A stretch of DNA of 6,733 bases from Bryobacterales bacterium (GTDB lineage: Bacteria; Acidobacteriota; Terriglobia; Bryobacterales; Bryobacteraceae): contig JAOAPP010000627.1 of assembly GCA_025462985.1 (NCBI GenBank), forward strand, positions 1 to 6,733, in the 5' to 3' direction. The stretch's first letter is position 1. The number at the start of each line of letters is the position of its first letter. The notes under the pieces were generated by a model. The model was given only the letters and a program-made list of their open reading frames with translations. It did no database searches and was not told the DNA's origin. The position numbers and the translations under genes were made by a program. Of this stretch, positions 6,396 through 6,733 are shown in pieces.

Positions 6396-6733
6396 CTATT
6401 TTGCGACCTCCGAGACGCAGGCCAGTTCCTTAAAGTAATTTTTCTGGAAGACCAGCGGCCCACCCAGCATATCGACGTTGAACCGCACGATCACCGGCTG
6501 GTTGGTGAGCGGCGACGGGATGGGCAGGTCACTGCGGCCGCCTTTGAGCATCCACTCCGGGCTCGGGACCGGCTTGTCCGCATCGAAGAAAAACTCGAAG
6601 AGGCCCCAAGTTCCGTCGTAATTCGGATACGGAAGTTCGGTGCCGCTTCGAGCGGTGAGACGAACCCCGGCTCCTGTACCAGGCCAGGTAAAGCGCTGGG
6701 GCGGGGAGTTTGGCTGGAGCATTGCGGTTTGCC
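6396..6733 (-). CDS. tssM: TssM C-terminal end (T6SS membrane-complex protein, 5' part outside window)
   Basis: The frame is open from the right edge to a TAG at 6398-6396, giving about 111 residues; an ATG at 6722 is internal (Gln-Thr-Ala precede it) and is not the start. TssM (IcmF family) spans the inner membrane and periplasm and, with TssL and TssJ, forms the channel-like anchor of the T6SS. The fragment has the typical TssM ending: FTWPGTGAGVRLTART, then DGTWGLFEFFFDADKP, EWMLKGG, VIVRFNVDMLGGP, and the final stretch ending CVSEVAK. The WPG...G-W-LF pattern and the terminal beta-rich segment match the periplasmic C-terminal domain of the family. The two tssK genes follow directly downstream, so this is the promoter-distal end of a larger T6SS operon entering from the right. 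tssL is not in the window. Confidence 0.88.
   Translation of the reverse strand, partial: QTAMLQPNSPPQRFTWPGTGAGVRLTARSGTELPYPNYDGTWGLFEFFFDADKPVPSPEWMLKGGRSDLPIPSPLTNQPVIVRFNVDMLGGPLVFQKNYFKELACVSEVAK

Overview
The window looks like chromosomal DNA from an Acidobacteriota-type soil bacterium (Solibacter/Terriglobia-like). This is inferred from GC-rich sequence, tight gene packing and the style of the type VI secretion (T6SS) proteins. No rRNA or other phylogenetic marker is present, so the assignment is tentative. Four genes lie on the minus strand, three of them T6SS genes plus one TPR gene with a secreted-protein gene behind it (five minus-strand genes in all), and one gene lies on the plus strand between the two groups.

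Right part (3672-6733, minus strand): the tail of a T6SS operon. It reads from the right edge as the C-terminal end of TssM (membrane-complex protein, cut by the window), a 34-nt gap, a first TssK, then a second and clearly different TssK that overlaps the first by 4 nt (ATGA). TssK is the baseplate subunit that docks the T6SS contractile tail onto the TssJLM membrane complex. Two complete, diverged copies in tandem are the main oddity of the operon.

Middle (2809-3675, plus strand): a gene for a proline/alanine-rich, apparently disordered 288-aa protein. It carries five or six copies of a short motif close to PGEFTRLF and ends in one C-terminal membrane helix. It converges on the second tssK, and the two stop codons interlock in a CTAG palindrome. 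I recognise no named family. It looks like a membrane-anchored multivalent scaffold, and this is the best candidate in the window for something undescribed.

Left part (1-2723, minus strand): a long exported TPR-repeat protein diverges from the motif-repeat gene. It is followed after 6 nt by a gene for a secreted protein of unknown function that runs off the left edge. These two probably form an operon. A direct tie to the T6SS is suggested only by position. The control region between the TPR gene and the motif-repeat gene is AT-richer than its surroundings and holds a small perfect inverted repeat; the annotated TPR start may lie too far upstream. No RNA genes, mobile elements, CRISPR arrays or convincing rho-independent terminators were seen.
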